Assembly: GCF_000430045.1 (NCBI RefSeq)
Contig: NZ_KE387023.1
Location: 2,548,598 to 2,588,828 of the forward strand
Reading direction: 5' to 3'
DNA: 40,231 bases
Origin: Calidithermus chliarophilus DSM 9957
Lineage (GTDB): Bacteria; Deinococcota; Deinococci; Deinococcales; Thermaceae
Position 1 is the first letter of the stretch. Each line of letters starts with the position of its first letter. The translations under genes were made by a program, and so were the position numbers. Positions 16,961 through 26,679 of the stretch are shown here, in pieces. The notes under the pieces are model-generated. The model saw nothing but the letters and a program-made list of their open reading frames with translations, had not been told where the DNA came from and did no database searches.

Positions 16961-17242
16961 ATGCTGAAGAAAGTTCTCTCGATCATCGGTGTGGCGCTCT
17001 TGGCTGTGGCTTTCGCTGCTGAGGAAGGGGCTGTCGCGGCCTCGTCCTTCGCCGCCATCGGCAAAGGTCTGGCGCTGGGCCTGGGCGCCTTGGGCACCGG
17101 CGTAGCCCAGTCGGCCATCGGCGCCGCGGCGCTGGGGGCCGTGGCGGAAGACCGCCGCAACTTCGGTACCGCGCTGATCTTCTTCCTGCTGCCCGAGACG
17201 CTGGTGATCTTCGGCTTCGTGGGCCTGTTCCTCATCAGCTAG
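16961..17242 (+). CDS. V/A-type ATPase proteolipid subunit (L/K, rotor ring)
   Basis: A 93-residue membrane protein. The N-terminus (MLKKVLSIIGVALLAVAFAA) looks like a signal peptide, then come two membrane helices. The first is Gly/Ala-rich (GLALGLGALGTGVAQSAIG). The second holds the ion-carrying carboxylate E79 in LLPETLVIFG. About a dozen copies form the rotor ring. The ATG at 16961 has AAGGAG seven bases upstream. The longer frame upstream is not supported. A strong hairpin lies directly downstream before subunit E. Confidence 0.92.
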   Translation: MLKKVLSIIGVALLAVAFAAEEGAVAASSFAAIGKGLALGLGALGTGVAQSAIGAAALGAVAEDRRNFGTALIFFLLPETLVIFGFVGLFLIS

Positions 17243-17251
17243 GTGCGCGTG

Positions 17252-17316
17252 GCCCATGGCGCGGTGCGCGGGGCGTGCGGCCCACGGGCCGCACCGTCTG
17301 CCCCCGGGCCATGGGC
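17252..17316 (+). other. Nested strong hairpin between proteolipid and subunit E genes
   Basis: The outer stem is GCCCATGG (17252-17259) with CCATGGGC (17309-17316). Inside is a second perfect stem, GTGCGGCC (17275-17282) with GGCCGCAC (17287-17294). No T-run follows, so it is not a standard terminator. It fills most of the 88-base gap and stops about 14 bases before the subunit E start. It may protect or separate the proteolipid message, which is needed in many copies. Confidence 0.6.
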
Positions 17317-17330
17317 GAAGGAGTTGAAAC

Positions 17331-17897
17331 ATGTCGAAACTTGAGGACATCCTCCAACAGGAAGTTCTCGCCGAGATCGCCGAGGTCACCAAGGCCGCCG
17401 AGGCTCGAGCCGCCGAGATCATCAGGGCTGCCCAGGAGCAGGCCGAGGCCCTCAAGGCCAACCGGCAAAAGCAGTTGGAGGCCGAGCACGCGGCCGCCGT
17501 GCGGCGCGCCGAGAGCGCGGGCGAACTGGTGCTCAACCAGGCCCGCATCCAGGCCCGGGGCCAGGTGATCGACCGGGTGCGCGCCGAGGCCACCAAGGCG
17601 CTGGCCGACCTCCAGGCCCAGGCCAACTACGGCGACGTCCTGGTGAAGCTGGCCGAGGAGGCCCTGCGGGGCCTGGGCCAGGCCGAGGCGCTGGTGGTCA
17701 ACCCCGCCGACGCGGCCAAGATCGAGCCCTGGGTCAAGGCCAAGGGCCTCGAGCTGCGCACCGACCCCGGCCTGCGCTACGGCGTGCGCCTGGTGGCCGC
17801 CGGCGGCAAGAGCATGGTGCAGAACAGCCTGGCCGAGCGCCTCGAGCGCGCCTGGGACTCTCTGTCGGCCAAGGCCGCGAAAGCGATCTGGGGGTAG
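17331..17897 (+). CDS. atpE: V/A-type ATPase subunit E (peripheral stalk)
   Basis: A 188-residue protein, the expected length. A long N-terminal coiled coil (MSKLEDILQQEVLAEIAEV onward, rich in Ala, Glu and Arg) leads to a globular C-terminal domain that binds the catalytic head. It pairs with subunit G. AAGGAG lies seven bases before the ATG. It is the fourth gene of the operon and is followed after two bases by subunit C. Confidence 0.92.
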   Translation: MSKLEDILQQEVLAEIAEVTKAAEARAAEIIRAAQEQAEALKANRQKQLEAEHAAAVRRAESAGELVLNQARIQARGQVIDRVRAEATKALADLQAQANYGDVLVKLAEEALRGLGQAEALVVNPADAAKIEPWVKAKGLELRTDPGLRYGVRLVAAGGKSMVQNSLAERLERAWDSLSAKAAKAIWG

Positions 17898-17899
17898 GC

Positions 17900-18880
17900 A
17901 TGGCGGCTGGCTACGCCTACCTCAACGCCCGCGTGCGCTCCCGGCGCAGCCAGTTGGTGGGCGAGGGCTTCTTCCAGCAGGCCCTGAGCGCCTCCTTCTC
18001 CGACTTCGTGCGGCTGCTGGGCGAGACCGTCTACGGCCCCGACCTCAAGGGCAGCAGCCTAGGCGACGTCGACCGGGCGGTGTCGGGCCACTTCGGCCGC
18101 ACCGTGGGCGACCTGCCGGGCCTGGTCACGGGCGAGCTGCGCGAGGTCGTGAGCCTGCCGCTGCTGCGGGCCGACCTGGTCAACCTCAAGGCCATCCTGC
18201 GCGGCAAGATGACCGGCAAGAGCGCCGAGGAGATCAAGGCCACGCTGGTGGGGGGCACCCTGCCCGAGACCCTGGTCAACAGCATGCTCCAGGCCTCCGA
18301 CGCCGCGAGCGTCGCCCAGATCCTGCAATTGCCCGGCAACCCGCTGGCCCGCGCGCTGCGCAACGCGGTGCAGGGCAGCCCCGACCTGCTGGCTTTGGAG
18401 GTGGCCCTCGACCGCGAGTTCTTCGCCGCGGCGCTGGCCAAGGCCAAGAAGCTGCGCGAGCGCTTCCTGGCCTCCTACTTCGCCCTCGAGGTCGACGCCA
18501 CCAACCTGGCGACGGCCTTCAAGCTGCAGGCCCTGGGCGCTCCGGCCAACCTCGAGGCCTACTTCATCCCCGGCGGCACCCACCTCTCCATGACCGCCTT
18601 CAGCCGCATCGCGCAGGGCGACTTCGCCGCGATGGACACCCTCAACGCGACCCCGCTGGCCCCGGCGGCCTCGGCCCGCACCCTGGGCGACCTCGAGCGC
18701 GCGCTGCGCAAGATCCTGCGCGAGAAGGCCCACCAGGGCAGCCTCGACAGCCTGGGCCCCGGCCTGGCGCTCGACTACATCCGCACCAAGGAGTGGGAGG
18801 CCGCCCGCATCCGCCTGCTGGCGCGCCGGGCCTACTACAACCTCCCCGCCGACGCGGTGGAGAAGGAGGTGATGGCGTGA
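17900..18880 (+). CDS. atpC: V/A-type ATPase subunit C (socket for central stalk)
   Basis: A 326-residue all-helical protein. It starts MAAGYAYLNARVRSRRSQLV, a clear match to the funnel-shaped subunit C/AC39 family, which sits on the rotor ring and receives the central stalk DF. Family-like features include the repeated helical units and the ending LDYIRTKEWEAARIRLLARR. It ends in TGA that overlaps the GTG start of subunit F, giving coupled translation. Confidence 0.92.
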   Translation: MAAGYAYLNARVRSRRSQLVGEGFFQQALSASFSDFVRLLGETVYGPDLKGSSLGDVDRAVSGHFGRTVGDLPGLVTGELREVVSLPLLRADLVNLKAILRGKMTGKSAEEIKATLVGGTLPETLVNSMLQASDAASVAQILQLPGNPLARALRNAVQGSPDLLALEVALDREFFAAALAKAKKLRERFLASYFALEVDATNLATAFKLQALGAPANLEAYFIPGGTHLSMTAFSRIAQGDFAAMDTLNATPLAPAASARTLGDLERALRKILREKAHQGSLDSLGPGLALDYIRTKEWEAARIRLLARRAYYNLPADAVEKEVMA

Positions 18881-19197
18881 AGATCGGAGTGCTGACCGAC
18901 GCCGAGACCGCCTCCGGCTACCGCTTAGCCGGCCTGGAAGCGGTGACCTCGAGCAAGGAGGAAGCCGCCCGCAAGCTTGCCGAGATGGTGCAGTCGAACG
19001 CCTACGCCCTGATCGCCGTGGACGAAAGCCTGCTGCCCGACCCCAACCGGGCGGTCGAGCGCATCATGCGCGGCCGCAGCACCCCGGTGCTGCTCTCGCT
19101 TCCCAACCTGCTCGAGGCCTTCAGCGGCGGCGGCGACGCCAAGCTCTACATGCGCCAACTGGTGCGGCAGACCATCGGGTTTGACATCAAACTATAA
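18877..19197 (+). CDS. atpF: V/A-type ATPase subunit F (central stalk)
   Basis: A 106-residue protein beginning KIGVLTDAETASGYRLAGLE. It has the DESLLPDP and RGRSTPVLLSLPN segments and the conserved ending QTIGFDIKL, which matches the Thermus F subunit. It associates with D in the rotating shaft and modulates activity. The GTG at 18877 overlaps the stop of subunit C (GTGA), with AAGGAGG seven bases upstream. A longer frame start at 18793 lies inside subunit C and is rejected. Confidence 0.92.
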   Translation: MKIGVLTDAETASGYRLAGLEAVTSSKEEAARKLAEMVQSNAYALIAVDESLLPDPNRAVERIMRGRSTPVLLSLPNLLEAFSGGGDAKLYMRQLVRQTIGFDIKL

Positions 19198-19199
19198 GC

Positions 19200-19272
19200 C
19201 AGTGGCCGATGGCTAATCGCCAATAGCTAGAACAAAGCCCTTGCTACGAGCTATAAGCTATTAGCTATCAGC
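19200..19272. repeat. Heptamer-repeat module G inside the atp operon
   Basis: 7-bp units in phase: CAGTGGC, CGATGGC, TAATCGC and CAATAGC, then TGCTACG, AGCTATA, AGCTATT and AGCTATC. It fills the spacer between subunits F and A, so it is transcribed with the operon. AAGGAGG of the next gene follows at its right. Confidence 0.65.
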
Positions 19273-19299
19273 GAGACTCCACCGACAAGGAGGAACACA

Positions 19300-21036
<1,737 letters not shown>

Positions 21037-21049
21037 GGAGGTGTGGTAG

Positions 21050-22450
<1,401 letters not shown>

Positions 22451-22462
22451 GGATGCCGCCGA

Positions 22463-22530
22463 ACGCCACACGCCGAACGCCGAACGCCAGAACCAAAGGC
22501 GTTAGGCGTTTGGCGTCGGGCGTTGGGCGC
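22463..22530. repeat. Inverted heptamer hairpin (module H) inside the atp operon
   Basis: Units ACGCCAC, ACGCCGA, ACGCCGA and ACGCCAG (22463-22490) face GGCGTTA, GGCGTTT, GGCGTCG and GGCGTTG (22498-22525), with AACCAAA as the loop. The 7-bp arrays are mirror images and would form a long imperfect stem in the mRNA between subunits B and D. Confidence 0.7.
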
Positions 22531-22543
22531 ACCGGAGGTGCAC

Positions 22544-23209
22544 ATGGCTGAACAAGTCTCACCCACACGATCGACGCTCCTGGCCAAGCGCGACCAGCGC
22601 CGCCTGGCCCTGCAGGGTGCGGACCTGCTCAAGAACAAGCGCGACGCCCTGATCGGGGAGTTTTTCGCCCTGGTGCAGGACTCGCTCAAGGCCCGCGAGG
22701 CCCTGAACAAGGCGGCCAAGGACGCCTACTTCAGCCTGCTCATCGCCAAGGCCTTCGACACCCCTGAGGCGGTGGAGTCACTCTCCGGCGCTCCGGTGAG
22801 CGTGCACATGGAGGTCGAGAGCCTTTACGGCGTGAAGGTGCCCCGCATCAGCACCCCCGAGGGCAGCGGCGGGCTGGCCTTCAGCCCCATCGGCGTGGGC
22901 TCCAAGACCCTCGAGGCCGCCGGCGCCTTCCGCGCCCTGGCCGAGGCGGTCATCGAGGTCGCCAACACCGAGAACCGCCTGCGCCGTATCGGCGAGGAGA
23001 TCAAGAAGACCAACCGGCGCGTCAACGCGCTCGAGCAGATCTCCATCCCCGAGATCAACGAGCAGATCAAGTTCATCTCCGACACCCTCGACCAGCGCGC
23101 GCTGGAGGAAGTGACCACCCTCAAGCGCATCAAGGCCAAGCTCGAGCAGCGCGAAGCCCAGGAACAGGGCATCATCTCGGCGCGGCTCGAGAAGGGTGCG
23201 GGTCTGTAG
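22544..23209 (+). CDS. atpD: V/A-type ATPase subunit D (central rotor shaft)
   Basis: A 221-residue coiled-coil shaft protein. VSPTRSTLLAKRDQRRLALQ and LLKNKRDALIGEFF begin it, and NTENRLRRIGEEIKKTNRRV with NALEQISIPEINEQIKFI end the conserved part, as in Thermus. I start at the ATG at 22544, which has GGAGG five bases upstream; the frame starts earlier at 22523 but that segment is spacer. The last 27 bases (23183-23209) are repeated at 25555-25581, where only the non-coding copy remains. It is the last atp gene and is followed by a terminator. Confidence 0.92.
   Translation: MAEQVSPTRSTLLAKRDQRRLALQGADLLKNKRDALIGEFFALVQDSLKAREALNKAAKDAYFSLLIAKAFDTPEAVESLSGAPVSVHMEVESLYGVKVPRISTPEGSGGLAFSPIGVGSKTLEAAGAFRALAEAVIEVANTENRLRRIGEEIKKTNRRVNALEQISIPEINEQIKFISDTLDQRALEEVTTLKRIKAKLEQREAQEQGIISARLEKGAGL
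23183..23209. repeat. Left direct repeat (attachment-like) at the atpD 3' end
   Basis: 27 bp ending in the atpD stop codon. The same sequence with one change (T to C) recurs at 25555-25581 on the far side of the A+T-richer insert. The bases flanking the two copies differ, so the repeat boundaries are sharp. Confidence 0.85.
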
Positions 23210-23226
23210 CTGTCCTAAGTTATCCG

Positions 23227-23253
23227 AATCACCCCAAAAGGGGTGATTTTTCT
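23227..23253 (+). terminator. Rho-independent terminator after atpD
   Basis: Perfect 9-bp stem AATCACCCC / GGGGTGATT with loop AAAA, followed by TTCTT after the stem's own T-rich end. It lies 17 bases after the atpD stop, at the left end of the inserted segment. Confidence 0.8.
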
Positions 23254-23281
23254 TGATTGCTCTTTGGCATTCCTGTACTAT
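23253..23281 (+). promoter_or_regulatory. Promoter of the inserted lipoprotein gene
   Basis: TTGATT (23253-23258) and TACTAT (23276-23281) with an ideal 17-bp spacer, directly after the terminator. The gene therefore has its own transcription unit. Confidence 0.65.
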
Positions 23282-23315
23282 CAGGCACAAGTGAGAGCTA
23301 TCTGAAGTGATCAGT

Positions 23316-25544
23316 ATGACTAACTTGATGCTGCGTTTCTTCCTAGGTCTGTTTATAGGGGTCACTCTCAACGCTTGCAATCCCGGTTCTGGCTCCGATT
23401 CTGATTCCCCTCAAATCAGCTTTGAGGTGAGGATTGGCAGTGTGAACTTCGATCCGGCCGTATTCGGTACCTCGAAAAACTCCTACTCTCAAATGAAGGA
23501 GAAATGGGAGGGGGTCGTCAGAAGGCTCAAGGGTCACAAAGAATCATTGTTTATAGCTGAAACAACAGAGAAGGTAAACTTCTGGGTTTCTTTTCTTGTT
23601 GATGGGAAACCCCCGGCCTCCGATGTAGAGATCATGGTTTCTGGTTCTTCAGGCGAATATGACAGCCCGTTGGTTTACGCCGAGAACCTCGCGTGGGATG
23701 ATTTTATTCTGTTGCCAAGCCTGGGTTTGGGGGAATATCAGCTCGAGGCGAAGTACAGAGGAGTATCGAAGAAAGCGACTGTTAGCCTCACTGACGCCTC
23801 GCTAGGCATACCACAAAACCTCTCAGCTAGAGCAAGCAACAGTGCCTTGAGCGCAATCTGGGACGAAGTACCGGGAGCCGAGTCTTATATTTACCTGATT
23901 TATGACTTGACCGCACAAGAGTTTGTCTACGCTGATGCTGTTATAGATAACCAGGTAGGGTTTAGTTCGGGTAGCCTGAATCTAGATAACGGTAAACGTT
24001 ATGAGCTCTGGCTAATTGCGGCTAGCTGGAATGCTACTGTGTCTAGGGACAGAACAACTGTTCCACCTAAGGTAGCTAACATGTCAGTGACTACAACTCC
24101 GCTTATAGTGGGCCAGCTGCCACTTGAAGGCCCTACTATACCCCCGCCGCTATTAGCAGAACCCGGTGGCAAGGTAACGGGTACGCTTGAACTCAAGAAC
24201 CCCAATAACTCTCCAGTGAGTTACGCTATTAGACCCGCACCCGATGCCAAACAGGTAGCACTTGTGTCTGGAGGATCGGGAGTTGTTCCCCCACTGGGTA
24301 CTTCGAAAGTCGAATTTGAGCTGACTTGCTTATCGAACGAAGGAGACCAGGGTTCATCATTGATATTTCGCCATGCTGGCCAAGATGCTTGGCTGCCTCT
24401 CTATCTGAAATGCTACTTCCCCCCCCAGATCACCTCCTTTAAGGCTAACCGTACTGTTGTCAATGCTGGTGATCCAGCGGTTCTGTCTTGGCAGACCTCT
24501 GGATCGGAACCTCGATACTTAACCCTCACACCGTATAACCCTCCTTATCAGTTGGTGGTGAGCGTAACTGGTCAGAGTGAGATCACCCTCTGGCCAACCT
24601 CAACAACTGAATATAGTTTGACTTTGACTAATCCTAGGGGTAGTGTTACCGAGAAATTGACAATAGATGTCAACCCGCTCAAGGTTACAAAGGTGTGGGA
24701 AAAACCTAATGGCGGATACTTCAGCCAACATCCATTCTCCGCATCGGGTCAGCAACTCGCCATCGTAAAAGACGGGATACTTCAGATCATCGATACGCAA
24801 ACTGGAAATCCGTTAATTGCGCACAATCTGGGTGCCAATACCATATACGACTGGAGCCCAACTGGTGAAGATCTTGTGTACTATAGTGACCAGGATAAGA
24901 AGGTACATGTTATTAATGCGCTTACGGGATTTGAATCAAATAGCTATTTGACAGAAGCAGGAATCGGAGGTATTCATTGGGGATCCAATGGGAAAATACT
25001 GATGTCGACTTATGATAACAGGCTAATTATTTGGAGCCCCAGTGACTCCACTTCCAATACCATAAACCTTCAACTGAATGGCAGCTCTATTCAGGGTGTG
25101 CCTAACTGGAGCCCAGACGCTAGCAAGATCGCCTTGGGTGATGGGCAAAATATAAGAATTCTCGATGGAGCAACAGGATCGGAACTAAAGAAGATATTTG
25201 CTAGTGGGCTCTGGATTTCCTGGAGTCCTGATGGGAAACTCTTGGCAACAAAACATGGTGTGCTAGACGCTGCTACAGGGAATCCGCTAGCCTCTAACTC
25301 TGAAGGCATTAACTCAGACTATGCCGCTTTCCTACCTGACGGTGTGCGGATCTTGGCAGGTAAGTATCCGGATGTACTTGTGTATTCGGCTTATAGCGGG
25401 CAAAACCTATGGAGGGTTCAAGGTAGTGCACGCTATGGTGCAACCGTAGCCATTTCTCCTGACGGAACATTAGCTTTGCTTGGATGGCAGAACGATGGAA
25501 ATGGTACTGTCGAAGCTTATCGCGTTGGTTACAACTCACCCTAG
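23316..25544 (+). CDS. Exported lipoprotein with Ig/FnIII-like domains and a C-terminal beta-propeller
   Basis: A secreted lipoprotein of about 742 residues. The signal peptide ends in the lipobox LNAC (Cys near 21). A region of Ig/fibronectin-III-like modules follows: IPQNLSARASNSALSAIWDE near 165, a segment with two Cys near 340-370 and PPQITSFKANRTVVNAGDPA near 370. The last 270 residues hold repeated units such as YDWSPTGEDLVYYSD, PNWSPDASKIALGDG and ISWSPDGKLLATKHG, typical of WD40/TolB-like propellers. I chose the ATG at 23316; GTG 23307 and ATG 23328 are alternatives, and no strong ribosome-binding site decides. Base composition and codon use differ sharply from the neighbours, which indicates transfer. 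No specific function is known. Confidence 0.8.
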   Translation: MTNLMLRFFLGLFIGVTLNACNPGSGSDSDSPQISFEVRIGSVNFDPAVFGTSKNSYSQMKEKWEGVVRRLKGHKESLFIAETTEKVNFWVSFLVDGKPPASDVEIMVSGSSGEYDSPLVYAENLAWDDFILLPSLGLGEYQLEAKYRGVSKKATVSLTDASLGIPQNLSARASNSALSAIWDEVPGAESYIYLIYDLTAQEFVYADAVIDNQVGFSSGSLNLDNGKRYELWLIAASWNATVSRDRTTVPPKVANMSVTTTPLIVGQLPLEGPTIPPPLLAEPGGKVTGTLELKNPNNSPVSYAIRPAPDAKQVALVSGGSGVVPPLGTSKVEFELTCLSNEGDQGSSLIFRHAGQDAWLPLYLKCYFPPQITSFKANRTVVNAGDPAVLSWQTSGSEPRYLTLTPYNPPYQLVVSVTGQSEITLWPTSTTEYSLTLTNPRGSVTEKLTIDVNPLKVTKVWEKPNGGYFSQHPFSASGQQLAIVKDGILQIIDTQTGNPLIAHNLGANTIYDWSPTGEDLVYYSDQDKKVHVINALTGFESNSYLTEAGIGGIHWGSNGKILMSTYDNRLIIWSPSDSTSNTINLQLNGSSIQGVPNWSPDASKIALGDGQNIRILDGATGSELKKIFASGLWISWSPDGKLLATKHGVLDAATGNPLASNSEGINSDYAAFLPDGVRILAGKYPDVLVYSAYSGQNLWRVQGSARYGATVAISPDGTLALLGWQNDGNGTVEAYRVGYNSP

Positions 25545-25554
25545 AATATTCATT

Positions 25555-25581
25555 CGGCTCGAGAAGGGCGCGGGTCTGTAG
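25555..25581. repeat. Right direct repeat: displaced atpD 3' end
   Basis: Copy of 23183-23209 with 26 of 27 bases identical. It keeps the atpD stop codon but has no open gene in front of it. It is followed directly by GC-rich DNA and a strong terminator, so this looks like the original downstream border of the atp operon. Confidence 0.85.
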
Positions 25582-25597
25582 GCCGGAGCAGACGCGA

Positions 25598-25623
25598 AGC
25601 CCCGCACCTGCGGGGCTTTTTTT
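25598..25623 (+). terminator. Rho-independent terminator (probable ancestral atp operon end)
   Basis: Stem AGCCCCGC / GCGGGGCT with loop ACCT and a run of seven T. It lies 17 bases after the displaced atpD end. It now ends the lipoprotein transcript but its GC-rich stem fits the host genome. Confidence 0.85.
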
Positions 25624-25659
25624 CGTGCCCACCCGGCAGGTAGCCTCCCAGACGGTCCC

Positions 25660-25872
25660 ATACTAGATTCAAAAAGATAATCATCCAAACTAAAGACCCC
25701 CGGAGGCTATCTTTTTGAATCCCAGAGCACACCCCTCCCTGGCGGTCGGCGAAGCAAACGTCTCCCTTCCAAGGGGCGGTACCGCCCTCCGCCACGCGGA
25801 TAACTTCGGTCGGCCGCCCCGCCAAGGCGGGGCGGCGTCACCATTCGGTGGCGAACCAACCAAATCTGGCAT
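25660..25872. repeat. MITE-like two-hairpin dispersed element, copy 3 (long form)
   Basis: A 213-bp element. The left end is ATACTAGATTC and the right end AAATCTGGCAT, weakened inverted repeats. The left hairpin is perfect (GATTCAAAAAGATA against TATCTTTTTGAATC). The internal segment (GGCGAAGCAA, CTTCCAAGGGGCGGTA, ACGCGGATAACTTCGG) is shared with copy 1. The right part has its own GCCCCGCC/GGCGGGGC hairpin. No protein is encoded. Confidence 0.8.
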
Positions 25873-25941
25873 CAATAGCCGTCCACTACGAAACATTAAG
25901 GCCTCGAGGCCCACTATGAGCCTTCCTTAAAGCTAAAAGTC

Positions 25942-25971
25942 TTTCACACGGGCGAAAGAAAGCGTTAGAAT
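25942..25971 (+). promoter_or_regulatory. Promoter of the small envelope protein gene
   Basis: TTTCAC (25942-25947) and TAGAAT (25966-25971) with an 18-bp spacer. A CTTTC...GAAAG inverted repeat (25941-25958) overlaps the -35 box. Confidence 0.45.
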
Positions 25972-25990
25972 GCCGCCTGGAGGAAAACAC

Positions 25991-26476
25991 ATGAGAAAAT
26001 TCGCTGTCCTGGCCCTGTTTGTACTCCTCTTCAGCATGGCTTCGGCCCAACGCAACTGGATCGGGGTATCCTCACCCAGCTTCTTCGGCCTGCCGAGCGG
26101 TACTGGTGCGGGCTTGAGCTTGGTGCCCGGCTTCAGCCTCGGCCTGTCCGGGATTGTGGGCTTCGAGCGCCTGATCGGCGCGCTTGACCTGCGCGCTGCC
26201 GCCTCGCTGAGCATCAGCGGCGGGAGCTTCGGCATGACCCTGGGTGCGGACGTGCTCTACCCCCTCAACGCGACCGGTGACACCGTCTATTTCGGCGGTG
26301 GCCCCTTCCTGTTCCTGGGTGGTGGCAGCGCCGGGTTCGCCCTCCAGGGGGCGGTAGGTTATGAGAGCTTCGTGGCCCGCAACTGGAGCTGGTTTGTCGA
26401 ACTGAACCCGCTCTTCGAGTTCAGCTCCAGCACTTTCGCCCTGACCGGCAAATTCGGCATCAACGTCTACCTGTAA
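25991..26476 (+). CDS. Exported outer-membrane beta-barrel-like protein
   Basis: A protein of 161 residues. The signal peptide MRKFAVLALFVLLFSMASA is followed by QRNW, a likely signal peptidase I site. The rest alternates hydrophobic and small residues with many Gly, Ser and aromatic positions (GIVGFERLIGALDLRAAASL, YFGGGPFLFLGGGSAGFALQ), as in small outer-membrane barrels. It ends KFGINVYL, with an aromatic/hydrophobic terminus as barrel proteins often have. The ATG at 25991 follows GGAGGAAAACAC; the frame is open from 25970 but those residues precede the signal peptide. No family is recognised with confidence. It lies about 200 bases before the CHAT operon on the same strand. Confidence 0.75.
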   Translation: MRKFAVLALFVLLFSMASAQRNWIGVSSPSFFGLPSGTGAGLSLVPGFSLGLSGIVGFERLIGALDLRAAASLSISGGSFGMTLGADVLYPLNATGDTVYFGGGPFLFLGGGSAGFALQGAVGYESFVARNWSWFVELNPLFEFSSSTFALTGKFGINVYL

Positions 26477-26563
26477 CCCCCGGCGTGGCCCCGGCTGAAC
26501 CGGGGACCACCCCCCACGGCGGCGCGGGCGCGCCCGCGTAACGCCGAAGTAACGAAGCTGGCC

Positions 26564-26569
26564 TACACT
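26564..26569 (+). promoter_or_regulatory. Probable -10 box of the CHAT operon
   Basis: TACACT just upstream of an 11-bp perfect inverted repeat. No good -35 is seen. The predicted transcript start falls inside the repeat. Confidence 0.4.
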
Positions 26570-26595
26570 GGTCCTCGAGGAACCCCTCGAGGACC
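26570..26595. promoter_or_regulatory. 11-bp perfect inverted repeat in the CHAT operon leader
   Basis: GGTCCTCGAGG and CCTCGAGGACC separated by AACC. It overlaps the expected transcription start, so it could be an operator, or a hairpin at the 5' end of the message. CCTCGAGG is common in this genome, which weakens the case. Confidence 0.45.
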
Positions 26596-26679
26596 GTCTC
26601 TTGCTGTCTTCCCCTGCGCCCTTTGGCCGGTCGGCTCGTGCTCGAGGCCGCCGCAGCGGCGGCGGGGAGGCTCGGAACG

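Larger units (their letters stand above)
23210..25554. mobile_element. A+T-richer inserted segment with one lipoprotein gene
   Basis: A block of about 2.35 kb whose base composition looks close to even, against the strongly GC-rich flanks. It uses codons rare in neighbouring genes (ATA, AGA, TTA). It is bounded by the 27-bp direct repeats, one of which is the atpD 3' end. It contains its own terminator, promoter and one gene but no recombinase or transposase, so the mobilising enzyme was lost or acted from elsewhere. Confidence 0.7.

Noticed and set aside
14719-17235. An 838-residue minus-strand ORF across atpI and the proteolipid gene
   Set aside because: It is the mirror frame of clearly conserved V-ATPase genes; no recognisable domain.
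23210-25554. Integrase or transposase in the inserted segment
   Set aside because: Only one long gene is present and it is a lipoprotein; no recombinase motif is seen in any frame.
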